NCBI GenBank assembly: GCA_900074885.1
Contig: FJUW01000091.1
Span: 62,001-126,000 of the forward strand
Origin: Rhynchosporium graminicola
Lineage: Eukaryota > Ascomycota > Leotiomycetes > Helotiales > Ploettnerulaceae
Direction: 5' to 3'
DNA: 64,000 nucleotides
Both the position numbers and the translations under genes were made by a program. Below the pieces are notes generated by a model, which was given only the letters and a program-made list of their open reading frames with translations, was not told the DNA's origin and ran no database searches. Positions 11,109 through 22,979 of the stretch are shown here, in pieces (position 1 is the first letter of the stretch; the number at the start of each line of letters is the position of its first letter).

Positions 11109-12500
11109 ATAACTATTTTCGTCGATATTCGCGTAATAAGCGCTAGCCGCTCTTTAGTAGTAGTAAATTCTTTATTAGGTTCTGACTAGTTATATCGCTA
11201 TAATAGTACTATATTAGTCGTAGCTTCTAAATCGGGCGGTAAGCTATATTTACTTTATCTGTTTATAGCAGGAGTCGAGTTTAAGTAGGGAATAAGGTAT
11301 ATAAAGGAAAAGGTTTATTAATATTAGAGCTTTTCCTTTTTAACTATAATAACTACTTTAACTTATAAGTTTACTCTCCTTAGACTGCGATATAGTTCCT
11401 AGAGTAAGTATTATTACTAACTACTATAGTAATCTACTATAATCTTATATCTTAATTAACTTAATTAACTCTTCTCTAATTATAAGTAAGTTCCTCGCCT
11501 TAGTATTAGAGATAGTTTTCAGGTAAGGTGTAGAGGCTCTATAGATCTATAACGCTAACTCTTATAGTGCTCTTACTAGTTCCCGCCGGTACTCTTTTAG
11601 TAGTATATCGTATATATTACCTGCGATATATTCGCGCTTTCCTTAAGATAAAGTATAATAATACTCCTATTTTAGAACTTCTATATTCGTTTAATAAGCT
11701 TAACTCTAAGCTTTATAAGTATTATTGGGTATTAAAGAGTAGTTATAAGTATATAAGTTATTAGAACCTAAACGTAGTTATATATACTAATATATTATAG
11801 TTACCTAACTATATTAATATAGAGTATACTATTTTATCTAGTTTACTTCTTAGTAGCGAAACTAAGGACGCGGAGCTAAATCAGAGTAGTATTATAGCTA
11901 CTTATAAGGCTATTAATCGGATCTATCGTCTCGCGAAATCCGCTGCTTCTACTATTATATTAGAGATTATTCCTATATAATTAGTAGAGACTTAAGCTTT
12001 AAGGCGTTCTATAGAGAAAGTATTTAAGGAGTTAGAGTTTATTAAAGTAGTAAGTTATAATCTTAAACTCTTAGATACTAGTATAATACTAACGCGATAT
12101 AGGATTTAGATCTTTTAATAGTAGATTCGGTAAAATCTAAGTTAATAGTATAAATAGTATTAAAGTAAACGAAGGAGTTAAATACTATTATATAGGAATT
12201 TATAAAGAAAGCTATATTTAAAGCTACGATATCTAATACTAGAGGAAAGAGAAGTTTACTTTCTAGTTCAGAGATAGTATTAGATCTAAATACTTCCGGA
12301 CTTTCTCTAAAGAAGAAACCTTATAAGATTAGCTATTATACTTAGTCTACTACTAGAGCTATATTAGCAGACTTAAGTAAGAAGTTAGATATAGTAATTC
12401 TAGTTCCAGATATTCCAGAGTTACTAGAAGCTCCGGAGAACTTAAGGGAGAAAGCTAGTAAAATAGAGATAATAGAAGAAGTAGAGTTTTAGATATAGTA
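11109..12500 (+). pseudogene. Antisense accessory ORF of element B (B1 copy)
   Basis: Coding remnant on the strand opposite to pol, between the chromodomain and 3' LTR. A start codon (ATG in B2 at 17772, here ATA) is followed by a Ser/Pro-rich frame. From about 11540 to 12110 a second frame stays open for long stretches, including 65 uninterrupted codons at 11567-11761. From about 12120 a third frame, Lys/Glu/Leu-rich, runs to near 12490. Frame changes could reflect introns or indels. The same arrangement occurs in B2 and B3. No domain is recognised. It is unlikely to be a mere shadow because the stops inside it are nearly all RIP-derivable TAA/TAG. Confidence 0.6.
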
Positions 12501-12639
12501 TTATTATAGAGTATAATTAGGGGATTATCCTTAATAATAAATCTTTAATACTAGTAACTATAATAGTTTATTATCTTCTAAGTAACTATAGTTATCTATT
12601 CTATCTTCTTAGGCCTTAATCTACTAATCTAGTTTACGT

Positions 12640-15600
12640 AGAGATCTAGGTTTACTTAAGTTAGTAATATAGAAGTCTCTAAGCTTATATAGAGTACTTA
12701 TTAGGTCAGAAGCGTTATATTAAGTTAAGTCCGGGTTATAGCTTAGCTAGCTAACTTAATACTTTAGATTACCTCTTAGGAGCTATATAGTAAGTATATC
12801 TTATAACTCTTACTCTTCTTAAGTAGCGATAACTTCTAGGAGTAGGTTTAGTAACTCCTAGCTTAGTAATAAGTTATCCGAGTCCTTAAAGAGTAATTCG
12901 GAAGCGAATATATTATATATAGAAGATCCTAAGGGTAAATCTAGCTTATAGGAGTATCCGATCTTAGCTAGGACTTAGTATAATCCTACTTAGAAGCTAG
13001 ATAGCTTCTTACTTAGCTAGTAATTCTTAAGGTTCCTTATAGAGAGAAATACCTTATCTCTAACTTCTTAATTAATATTATACTATTTCGGGTCAGTTAT
13101 AGAGCTTATCCTCTACTAAGTAGCTAGTATATTAGCTTTTATAACCTCGATAGCGGATTTAGTATATTTAGCTAAGGATTTAGTATTAGTATAGTTAAGC
13201 TTCTCTTACGGTATCGATATAGTAAGTTACTTCTAATCTTAGCTATTCTATAGTAGTATACTATATTTAAGAGTATATAGCGCTATATCGATAGAATCGT
13301 AAGGTAGGGTTACTTAGGCGCAGTCTATTATTAGTAGTAGTTCGCCCTAGTTACTTTAGTAGTAATTAATAAAAGGTCTAAAGCGTTAGTTAATATACTG
13401 ATTTATAATCTTTATTTATCTATTAGTTTACTAGTAGAAAGCAGTAGAGTACTTAACCTTAACTCTAATTATATAGTAAAACTCTTACTAGAAGGATAAA
13501 ATAAACTAAGCTCCTTAGTTGAATATAATTAACTTAGGAGTATATCCGGAATATTATATCTATTAGATAAATAATATCGTTATCCCGCGGGTATTAATAT
13601 TATAGTAGTATAGTATCGATATAGAGTCCTTCCCTAGGTGATCGATAAATACTAGTATCCTATTAAACCTTTAGTTATCGAGCAGGAAGTCCTTAAAATC
13701 TATAACTAGGTGCTATATAAGGTAGCTAAGTACTAGTAATAAGTAGAGGAATCCTTACTATTTTATCTGTTTCGGATAAGAGTACTAGTAGAGGCGGTAA
13801 TTACGAGTATATTATTTTATATCCGATATAAGTCCTTTCTAGTAGTAATAAGTAGAAATTATCTCAGCAGTCTTACGAGTATTTAAATAAGCAGAGGAAA
13901 CTTAATTATAGACTTTACTAATTAAATAGGTATATAGTAAAGTATAGCGTTATACGTATAGATAACTATTATAAAGTAGTAAACTATTATTAATAGTATA
14001 GCTATCTCCTAATATATTCTATTTATTAGAGAATAATTCTCAGTTAAATTAATATAGTTTCTTAATTAAATTAAAAGAGTTACGTGCGAGTTCCGATAGC
14101 GTATTAGTCCTTAGCGATATTAAGTATATATAACTGATTTAATCGATATAATACTTAGCTAGTTCCGCGTTAATCCTAAGGTCTAAGTAGTCTAGAGGTA
14201 ATAAAACCCGAGATCTATTATCCTACTTCTATTATTCTTATATCCTTAGATCTTATTCCCTATAGCTAAAGATATTAGCTTTAGCGTTATCTTTACTAAG
14301 CGTATATATAATTTAAAAGTTAAATTCGGAAAGGAATTCTATTTATCTAGCTTACTTACTAGTTAGGACCTTAGTAGTTATAAAGTATTCTAAGGATTAG
14401 TAGTCCGTATATACGCCGGTATAGCGTTATAGAGATATAAGTTCCGGTCTCTATTTCCGGAAAGACTTAATAATAGCGTATAACTCCTTATTATAGATCT
14501 CTTAGTTTAGTTCGTATCTATTAAGAATATAAGAGTAGAATCTAATTAGATACTACTAGTTATCTTTATATAATTAGGAGATAACTCTAGCTATTATACT
14601 ATTAGAGGTATTAATTTCTAGTTTAATCTATAATTCAGGGTCGAAATAGTATAGTTTCTATACTAATAGTAGCTATTAATATAAATCGTCGAAGGACTTC
14701 TTATAATCGTTAGTGAAAATCTATAGTACTATAGGCCTAATAAGTATTAAGAGAGGTTTAGCGATAAGGCTGAAATTCCGAATAAATTAATAGTAGAAAC
14801 TATAGAATCCTAGGGAAGATTTCATAGCTATTACCGTTTCGGGGTACTTCTAGTCTACTAATAGCACTACTTTCTCAGGATCTAGCTTAATTCTATTAGT
14901 AGTAACGATATATCTAAGGTATTTAGTCCGGGTAATATAGAACTCGCTTTTCTTAATATTTACTTAGAGTCTAGTATCTATTAAGTGTTATAATTCTAAT
15001 TTAATATATTCCTTATATTCCTAAAGCGTTTCTGAGTATATAAGGATATTATCTAAGTAAGATATATAGAAGTTATCTAAGTAATCTAATAGTATATTAT
15101 TTATATATTATTAGTACGTACTAGGTCTATTATAGAGCCTAAAAAGTAGTACTTTATATTTATAGGACCTGAAGCAGGTTCGGAAGGTAATATACTCCTC
15201 GGATTCGGGGTCTATATAGATATAGTTAAATACTACTCGGATATCTAGTTTAGTAAAGATTACTACTTTAAATATATAGGTTAAGAGCTTATCGATCCTA
15301 AGTATTAGATAGGAATCCTTTCGAGTGATCGTATTAAGCTTATAATAGTCGATATAGAAGCGTAATCCTCTATCGGCCTTCTTAATAAATAGTATAAGTA
15401 ATATAAAAGGACTTTAGCTAGATTCGATAAATATCTTATCTAAGTTCTCTATAAGGTACTTCTTAGTTACTTATAATTCGTCTATAGATTACTAATATAA
15501 GAGCGAATATATATTAAGTAATAGTTCTTCTAGGATAATTTTATAATTATATAAGCGATATAGCAGAAGAATATTAGAATCCCGCTTAGAAAAGGCTTCC

Positions 15601-16460
15601 TTAAAGATAAAGTACTATTCCGATAGCTTTTCGGCTATAAGTCGTTTAGTATCAGGATCCTTAGGAGAGTTACTATTTAGATAGTCTTATAAGAGGCGGT
15701 TTATCTCGTAGATACTAGTAAAGAATAATTTAGAGCTTTTATATTTTATATTAAAGTAAAAAGCTATAGTACTAATTTAGTAAATCGGAATTAGTTTCTA
15801 GATCCTTAGAGATTAAGAGGAGCACTTATAGTAAAGTTTCAGTATAAGTACCTTTCTTAATAAATTCAGAGCGGAAAAGAGTTCGGATTCCTTAGTAATA
15901 AGCGGAAATAAGTTAAATAATAGGAATAATATATTAATATACTATATTACTACTATTTGATATAATTAGCGTTAGTCTACCTAGTTTATAGCTAAGTCCC
16001 GCGCGTTAGCGTCGATTTAGTAAGATCGATTAATACTAGGTTTATAAGGTAGTAGAGTTATAACTATCTCCTTATCGTATCAGAAGGTAGCTAGATATTA
16101 TTCCGGCTATAGTAGCTTATAGTAGAGCGTATCTAGCTTAACCTGAAATCGTCGTATTTATTTAATACTAATAATTATATCTTATTATTCTAAATCGAGA
16201 AGAATAAAAGAGTAGTTCTAAATACGCTTACTATTAATAGAAAAGTATAAATATATAAAATAAGTAATATAAGTTCTAATAGACTATTAGAACCTATATA
16301 TTAGAATAGAATAAAGTAGTAGCTCGATTTTAATACTAAGGGCTCCTGATAGTTATCCGATAAGAGTGCGATTAATAAATAGATAACTATTCGCTCTAGT
16401 ATTAATTAAGCTATTTATAGAGACTCTTAGCTCGTTTATACTAGCTATAGTTAAGTATAT
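12640..16460 (-). pseudogene. B1 pol: protease, RT, RNase H, integrase, chromodomain
   Basis: Minus-strand pol remnant in normal chromovirus order. Protease lies near 16320-16420 (INTRANSYLF, ancestral DTGAN). RT runs about 14700-15600, with fingers near 15370 (FIKKADRGLRF) and catalytic YLDN before ILIYSE at 15045-15070. RNase H is about 14330-14700. Integrase follows, with its HHCC zinc region near 13770-13870 and core near 13577-13625 (IDTRGI-like). A chromodomain-like tail is at about 12650-12850. These activities copy and insert the element. It is dead, with RIP stops throughout. Confidence 0.8.
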
Positions 16461-17431
16461 AAATTACTTATCTCTTATTAGAGAGTTAAAGTCTAGATTA
16501 GAGAGATTATACTTACGTAAACCTAAGAAGGAGTTTTTACTTAAGCTTTATTATTTCCCTTTAGTATTAGTTCAGATTCGGAGGGTATATCCTCTATTAC
16601 TTCTTTAGTTACTCTTTTCTCTTTCGGAAATTCGTCGATTAATTAAACCTTAAGCAGGTTAAGGTAATCTAGCTTAATATAACCGAGCTATCTATAGCTA
16701 TAGCACTTAAGGGATTCTCCGGTCGAGGTAGTAGTATATTTTAGTGCAGAGGGAGTACTAGCTTATACTGAGATAGAAGTATATACGTATAGTATAAGAG
16801 TAGTTTATCGAGGAGCTAAGCTTAGGGACCGGTAAGAGGTAGAACTAGTAGTAGTTATAGTAGTAATAGTAAGCTTATAGTACTATACTTAAGTAATAGC
16901 TTTCTCGGGATAGATATATTCTGAGTTATAGTAATACTTAGTATTAAAAGAAAGTAAGGATCTAACTATAGAAGTATAGTCCTTATTCTATATTAGTTTA
17001 ATAATAAGACTTAAAGCGCGTAAGAATAATATAATCTTATTCTATATATAGAAGAATTACTCTTTCTTTTTAACTTTACCTTAGATAGTAGCGCTTTGAA
17101 ATCGATTACGAAACTCAGCGAAAGTCTCGCGGGTATAGCTAGTTTATTATATCTCTAAGCAGTAGAAAGCGTTATAGTAGTTATCTTCCTTTAAGCTAGT
17201 AAGAAAGTTCTCCTCTAATAAGAAGATTATTTTATTACTAGTCTTAAACTTATTAGCTAGGTACTAAGGCGTAAGGTATTCCTTAGCTAATTTAGTAACT
17301 AGTCCCTATATAAGAACGCGCCGGGAGAAGTCCGTAGGGTAATAGTCAGCGTTTATAGCTAGCTAGTCTTATATCGATACTCTCTATTAAAGGAAAGTAG
17401 AGTCCGATCTATTATCTAGGGGTAGGATCTT
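16461..17431 (-). pseudogene. B1 gag, 3' part with zinc knuckle
   Basis: Minus-strand gag remnant. A CX2CX4HX4C knuckle lies near 16665-16715; one Cys codon (TGC) survives and the others read TAT/TAC. Upstream, about 16980-17330, is a charged capsid-like region that aligns with B2 27420-27790 and B3 33270-33660. It is truncated at 17431 by the B2 3' LTR, so the N-terminal part of gag is gone. Confidence 0.7.
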
Positions 17432-17699
17432 TATAACGATACAAGACTTAAGGCGGTATATAAGCAAGAATAAACGAGTAGGGAGGCTAAGAGCGATCTT
17501 ATATAGTCTACTATAAAGGAAATAAAAAGATAAGGAAGGAAGAAGAAGAGAGATAGAGTATAAAGCACCTTATATATATATGCCGGTACTAGTCAGATAC
17601 TATAAAAGGTCAGATACTAGTTCTACCGGGATACCTATGAACTTAGGCCCTATTATCTATCCTTCTTCTTATGTGATATTCAGATAAGCTATCGTTATA
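17432..17699 (-). repeat. B2 3' LTR
   Basis: 268 bp, followed on its inner side by the C-run form of the polypurine tract (17700-17713). Confidence 0.93.
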
Positions 17700-17771
17700 T
17701 TACCCCCCCCCTAAGAAGAGCTTAACCCTAAGCTCGGAAGGTTATAGTTTATACTAGAATTAGTCTTTATT

Positions 17772-18293
17772 ATGACTGTTTTCGTTAATATTCGCGTAAT
17801 AAGCGCTAGCTACTCTTTAGTAATAGTAAATTCTTTATTAGGTTCTGACTAGTTATATCGCTGTAATAGTACTATATTAGTCGTAGCTTCTAAATCGGGC
17901 GGTAAGCGGTGTTTACTTTATTTATTTGCAGTAGGAGTCGAGTTTAAGTAGGGCGTGGGGTATATAAAGGAAGGGGTTTATTGATATTAGAGCCTTTCCT
18001 TTTTAACCGCGATAACTACTTTAACTTATAAGTTTATTCTCCCTAGACTACGATACGGCTCCTAGAATAAGTATTATTACTAACTACTATAATAGTCTGC
18101 TATAATCTTATATATTAATCGACCTCATTAACTCTTCTCTTAATATAAGTAAGTTTCCTATCTTAGTTTTAGGGATAGTCCTTAAGTATAATACGGAGGT
18201 TTCACAGATCTATAACGCTAACTCCTGTAGTGCTTTTACTAGTTCCTACCGGTGCTCTTTCGGCAGCGTATCATATGTATTACCTGCGATATG
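17772..18293 (+). pseudogene. Antisense accessory ORF of element B (B2 copy), 5' part
   Basis: Begins at an intact ATG (17772) just inside the 3' LTR on the strand opposite to pol. The same frame can be followed for about 170 codons, interrupted only by TAA/TAG/TGA codons that revert to Gln or Trp. The sequence is Ser/Pro rich with scattered Cys. It is cut at the ATATG/ATATA duplication by Copia E1 and resumes at 22077. Function unknown. This copy keeps the best candidate start of the three B copies. Confidence 0.55.
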
Positions 18294-18773
18294 TGTGAAA
18301 ATTGAAGGTGGAAATCAGCCAAAGGTCAGAATAATAGGTGATCAATTTGACTTGCTTTGATTGCTTAAAGAGAGCTAACTATAGGAGAGATTCTAGCTAC
18401 TTATATAGCTATATGAGCTCTCTAGAATATTCTATACTACGTAATACAGAACTCTATAGAAGAAGACACGTATACCGTAGAATCATACTACGTTAGTAGT
18501 ACGTCAGTAGAAACCTCTAGAAGTACGATATGCGTACTAGAGAGTGGTAGAACTCTATCGAGAACCTTCATAGTAACTCTAATAGAGTATACAGGGTACA
18601 GGCTGTTGACAAGGTACAGGGTGTAGGTGCTAGGTACAACAAGGTACATAGGCAAGGTACTGAACCAGGTACTAAGACCATGTACTGACAAGGTACAGGG
18701 TGTGTATGCTAATGCAGGCAAAACTGACCAAGGTAATAGTAAACTGACCAAGGTACTGGTTACAAATCCAACA
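18294..18773 (-). repeat. E1 3' LTR with GTACCTTG repeats
   Basis: 480 bp. About ten imperfect copies of a GTACCTTG-like motif lie at 18600-18765, which is the start (U3) of the LTR on the minus strand. Frames found on both strands here are shadows. Confidence 0.9.
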
Positions 18774-18955
18774 CGCCCCCTTAATCAGAGCCTTATAGTC
18801 AGTTTTAAAACAGAACTATATATAGGGTAAATCACTAATCGACTACCCTTGGATTATTACAAAAGAAATATAATAATGAATAGAAATGCCACCTCGCAGC
18901 TACCCTCCTAGGTTAAATAAACCTAATTCTCTTATAATAATCTGAATTACTAGCT

Positions 18956-20189
18956 CTAATAAGCTAGTTCAAGGTGTTTTATAAACTCCTTAAATTTAGG
19001 CCTATCTAGGGCTTTAGTAAACCCGTCTGCCTTTTGCTTCAAAGTACTAATATAGACCAAATCTATAGTACCTTGATTAATTAGGTCCCTAATAAAGTGG
19101 TACTTCATAGCTATATGCTTAGTTCTCTCATGGAATTAAGGGTTTTTAGAGAGCAATAAAGCGCCGTTATTATCAGTAAACACCGGGAACCTCTCTTGGA
19201 AGTAATAGCCTAATTCGGTAAGAAGTTGTCTTATATAGATTGCTTCTTTAACTGCCGAATTAATAGCTATATATTCAGCTTCTGTAGTAGACTGAGCTAT
19301 AATCGATTGCAACTTCGACTTCCAAGAGAATAAGCAGCTTCCTATATAGAAGGAATAGCCGCTAGTGGACTTAGCCGTACTAATATCTCCGGCATAGTCG
19401 GGATCGTAGTATCCGCTAACGTATTTACTAGAGCTATTAATATAAACTAAGCCTAGTTTAATAGAACCTTTAAGGTATCTAAGTACGTTCTTTACAGCTA
19501 AGATATGCGTATAACTAGGGTTACTAGAGAACCTAGCTAATTTGATCACAGCGTAGCTTATATCAGGCCTAGTAGCTAGCGTAAGGAATAGTAAGCAGCC
19601 TATTACTTGCTGAAACTATAATATATCTTCCTTAGTAGCCTTATTAGGATTAGGTTCTAATTTGACCTTTGAATCCATAGGCGTATTCTTCGGTTTACAA
19701 TCTGATAAGTCAAACCCAGCTAGTACCTTCTCTATATAGCTAGCTTGATAGAGCTTCATATAGCCCTGATCTCTATTATAGTCAATTTCAATGCCTAAAT
19801 AGTCTTTTATCAGCCCTAAGTCCTTGAGTTTAAAGAAGTGTTTTAATTCTTCAATCAAGGACTTAATAGTACTTATATCAGGGCTAATTAGAGCTAGATC
19901 ATCTACGTATATACAGATTATAATCTTAAGCTCTTTATTAACTAATATGCAATTTTCGGATAGGATTGACTTAAATCCGAATTTATTGACTAATACCTCC
20001 TTAAGCGTAATAAACCATAGTCTAGCTGATTGCTTAAGACTATATAACGCTTTCCAGAGTAGGAGGAGTTTATTAGCGTAATAATCTACGCCTTCCGGGG
20101 GGCAAATATATAAGGTATTAACGTCTATATCACTCTGTGTAAAAGCGGAGATCATATCGATCTTATATATATACTACTTATAGAGTACT
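18956..20189 (-). pseudogene. E1 Copia pol: RT and RNase H, nearly intact
   Basis: Best-preserved coding sequence in the window. One frame runs from the gap edge (20189) to a TAG at 18956-18958, with two internal stops: TAG at about 19613-19615 (ancestral TGG) and TAA near 19140 (ancestral CAA). RT shows the PPEG segment (about 20095), KALYSLKQSARLW (about 20040) and the catalytic YVDDL box (about 19910). RNase H shows STSGYSFYIG (about 19360) and STTEAEYIA (about 19270). The tail has ADGFTKAL (about 19030), typical of Copia C-termini. RT/RNase H make the cDNA inside the particle. Integrase and gag should lie upstream but fall in the gap or are lost. Confidence 0.92.
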
Positions 20190-21054
20190 NNNNNNNNNNN
20201 NNNNNNNNNNNNNNNNNNNNNNNNNNNNNNNNNNNNNNNNNNNNNNNNNNNNNNNNNNNNNNNNNNNNNNNNNNNNNNNNNNNNNNNNNNNNNNNNNNNN
20301 NNNNNNNNNNNNNNNNNNNNNNNNNNNNNNNNNNNNNNNNNNNNNNNNNNNNNNNNNNNNNNNNNNNNNNNNNNNNNNNNNNNNNNNNNNNNNNNNNNNN
20401 NNNNNNNNNNNNNNNNNNNNNNNNNNNNNNNNNNNNNNNNNNNNNNNNNNNNNNNNNNNNNNNNNNNNNNNNNNNNNNNNNNNNNNNNNNNNNNNNNNNN
20501 NNNNNNNNNNNNNNNNNNNNNNNNNNNNNNNNNNNNNNNNNNNNNNNNNNNNNNNNNNNNNNNNNNNNNNNNNNNNNNNNNNNNNNNNNNNNNNNNNNNN
20601 NNNNNNNNNNNNNNNNNNNNNNNNNNNNNNNNNNNNNNNNNNNNNNNNNNNNNNNNNNNNNNNNNNNNNNNNNNNNNNNNNNNNNNNNNNNNNNNNNNNN
20701 NNNNNNNNNNNNNNNNNNNNNNNNNNNNNNNNNNNNNNNNNNNNNNNNNNNNNNNNNNNNNNNNNNNNNNNNNNNNNNNNNNNNNNNNNNNNNNNNNNNN
20801 NNNNNNNNNNNNNNNNNNNNNNNNNNNNNNNNNNNNNNNNNNNNNNNNNNNNNNNNNNNNNNNNNNNNNNNNNNNNNNNNNNNNNNNNNNNNNNNNNNNN
20901 NNNNNNNNNNNNNNNNNNNNNNNNNNNNNNNNNNNNNNNNNNNNNNNNNNNNNNNNNNNNNNNNNNNNNNNNNNNNNNNNNNNNNNNNNNNNNNNNNNNN
21001 NNNNNNNNNNNNNNNNNNNNNNNNNNNNNNNNNNNNNNNNNNNNNNNNNNNNNN
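20190..21054. other. Assembly gap (865 N)
   Basis: Run of Ns inside E1. A full Copia element would need more than this for gag, protease and integrase, so either the gap size is an estimate or E1 is internally deleted. Confidence 1.
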
Positions 21055-21591
21055 CTATTGAATTGACCTTACTACTAGGCCCAGTTTTACCTCACAGCGC
21101 CTTAAGTACTACTATTAAGTAACCCTCTCCGAGGATAGCTTCTTATACTTAATAGTAGCTTATATTAGCCGACCTATAATTTATGCCAGACTAGTAGCGA
21201 ATCAGAAGCCACGCCCTACTACGCAACAAGGCCTAGCTTCCAAACTAAGTCGGTAGTAGATATAGGCACCCCGGAATAAGATCTTAGCCTTCGTACCTAG
21301 GGTCACTAGGTCGTCTCCACTTCCAAAGGCTTCGAGAGGTTATAAGTTATGATTTCCCTGCAACTTCGTCTTAGGGTCAAGGGCTACGAGTCTGATTCGC
21401 TATAGCCGTGTTAGTAGGGCTCAAAGGGGCTAGCTTACTAGCTAGCTCTAGGCGAAAGAGTCGTTGAAAACGACTAAGTAACGCCTGATCAGGAAGCTCC
21501 TTTATCAGTAAGGAGTAACAGAAGCGAGTTTAGGCGAGATCGATCGAAGGAAGCGTCTGATTAGCTGATTTCACTAAGTGAATTACTACTA
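21055..21591 (-). other. E1 5' internal stretch, unrecognised
   Basis: Sequence between the gap and the E1 5' LTR. It is richer in G+C and in CA/TG than the surroundings. On the minus strand one frame holds a region near 21190-21370 with few stops, but no Copia gag, protease or integrase motif is visible. It could be leader, divergent gag or another insertion. Confidence 0.35.
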
Positions 21592-22071
21592 TATAAAAAT
21601 TAAAGGTGGAAATCAGCTAAAGGTCAGAATAATAGGTGATCAATTTAACTTACTTTAATTGCTTGAAGAGAGCTAACTACAGGAGAGATTCTAGCTACTT
21701 ATATAGCTATATGAGCTCTCTAGAATATTCTATACTACGTAATACAGAACTCTATAGAAGAAGACACGTATACCGTAGAATTATACTACGTTAGTACTAC
21801 GTCAGTAGAAACCTCTAGAAGTACGATATGCGTACTAGAGAGTAGTAGAACTCTATCGAGAACCTTTATAGTAACTCTAATAGAGTATATAAGGTACAGG
21901 CTGTTGATAAGGTACAGGGTATAAGTGCTAGGTATAATAAGGTACATAGGCAAGGTACTGAACCAGGTACTAAGACCATGTACTAACAAGGTACAGGGTG
22001 TGTATGCTAATGCAGGCAAAACTGACTAAGGTAATAGTAAACTGACCAAGGTACTAGTTACAAATCTAATA
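21592..22071 (-). repeat. E1 5' LTR
   Basis: 480 bp, partner of 18294-18773. Nearly all differences are transitions, and most additional C-to-T/G-to-A changes are on this copy. Confidence 0.93.
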
Positions 22072-22076
22072 ATATA

Positions 22077-22960
22077 TTTACGCTTTCCTTAAGATAAAGT
22101 ATAATAATACTCCTATTTTAGAACTCCTATACTCGTTTAATAAGCTTAACTCTAAGCTTTATAAGTATTATTCGGTATTAAAGAGCGGTTATAAGTATAT
22201 AAGTTACTTGAACTTGAATATAGTTATATATACTAACGCGTTATAGTTACCTAACTATATTAATATAAAGTATACTATTTTATCCGGTTTACTTCCTAGT
22301 AGCGAAGCTAAGGACGCGGAGCTAAATCGGGGTAGTATTATAGCTACTTATAAGGCTATTAATCAGATCTATCGTCTCGCGAAATCTACTATTCCTACTA
22401 TTACGTTAGAGATTACTATTATATAATTAGTAGAGACTTAAGCTTTAAGGCGTTCTATAGAGAAAGTATTTAAGAAGTTAGAGTTTATTAAAGTAATAAG
22501 TTACGATCTTAAACCCTTAGATACTAATATAATACTAACGCGATATAAGATTTAGATCTTCTGATAATCGATTCGGCGAAATCTAAGTTAATAGCTAAAA
22601 TAGTATTAAAGTAGATAAAGGAATTAAATAGTATTATATAGGAATTTACGAAGAAAGCTATATTTAAAGCTACGATATCTAATACTAAGGGAAAGAGGAA
22701 TTTACCTTCTACTTTAGAGATAGCGTTAGATCTAGATACTCTCGGACTTTCTCTAAAGAAGAAAGCCCGTAGGATTAGCTATTATACTTAGTCTACTACT
22801 AGAGCTATATTAGTAGATTTAAGTAAGGAGTTAGATATAGTAGTTCTAGTTCTAGATATTCCAGATTTACTAGAAGCTCTAAAGAACTTAAGGGAGAAAG
22901 CTAGTAAAGTAGAAGTAATTAAAGAAGTAGAGTTCTAGATATAGCGTTATTATAGAGTAT
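22077..22960 (+). pseudogene. Antisense accessory ORF of element B (B2 copy), 3' part
   Basis: Continuation of the ORF begun at 17772, after Copia E1. One frame is almost free of stops for about 160 codons (22080-22560). It then shifts to a Lys/Glu/Leu-rich frame running to about 22940 with few stops. It is collinear with B1 11620-12500 and the minus strand of B3. It ends shortly before the chromodomain coding end on the other strand, so the two genes are tail to tail. Confidence 0.6.
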
Positions 22961-22979
22961 AATCAGGGGATTATCCTTA

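Larger units (their letters stand above)
10768..17431 (-). mobile_element. Gypsy element B, copy B1 (5' end deleted)
   Basis: Minus-strand chromovirus with 3' LTR (10768-11035), antisense ORF region, chromodomain, integrase, RNase H, RT, protease and the 3' part of gag. The outer TSD CCTAT (10763-10767) pairs with TCTAT beyond B2 (28989-28993). B1's own gag start, leader and 5' LTR are missing. It stops at ATCTT (17427-17431), directly against the B2 3' LTR, as expected if B2 inserted into B1 gag and an LTR-LTR recombination then removed the rest. Confidence 0.88.
18294..22071 (-). mobile_element. Copia element E, copy E1 (contains assembly gap)
   Basis: Minus-strand Copia element with two 480-bp LTRs (18294-18773 and 21592-22071) and TSD ATATG/ATATA (18289-18293, 22072-22076). 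The empty site is seen in B1 near 11625. LTRs begin TGTTGGATTTGTAACC on the minus strand, the classic Copia TGTTGG start. A polypurine tract (AAGGGGGCG, complement 18774-18782) adjoins the 3' LTR. The interior holds RT and RNase H, 865 Ns, and an unrecognised 537-bp 5' stretch. It is much less RIP-mutated than its host B2. Confidence 0.93.

Noticed and set aside
18600..18770. CRISPR-like spacing of GTACCTTG repeats
   Set aside because: Repeats are too short and irregular, have no constant spacers, and lie in a eukaryotic LTR.
18488..18830. Overlapping frames on both strands of the E1 LTR (also 21786-22019 and 29687-29920)
   Set aside because: All are within LTRs. They persist because this LTR is less mutated and repeat-rich, not because it codes.
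19824..20081. 85-codon plus-strand frame
   Set aside because: Shadow of the well-supported Copia RT frame on the minus strand.
21055..21591. Possible rRNA or host gene piece because of higher GC
   Set aside because: No rRNA motif recognised, and it lies between an E1 LTR and the gap, so element interior is the simpler view.
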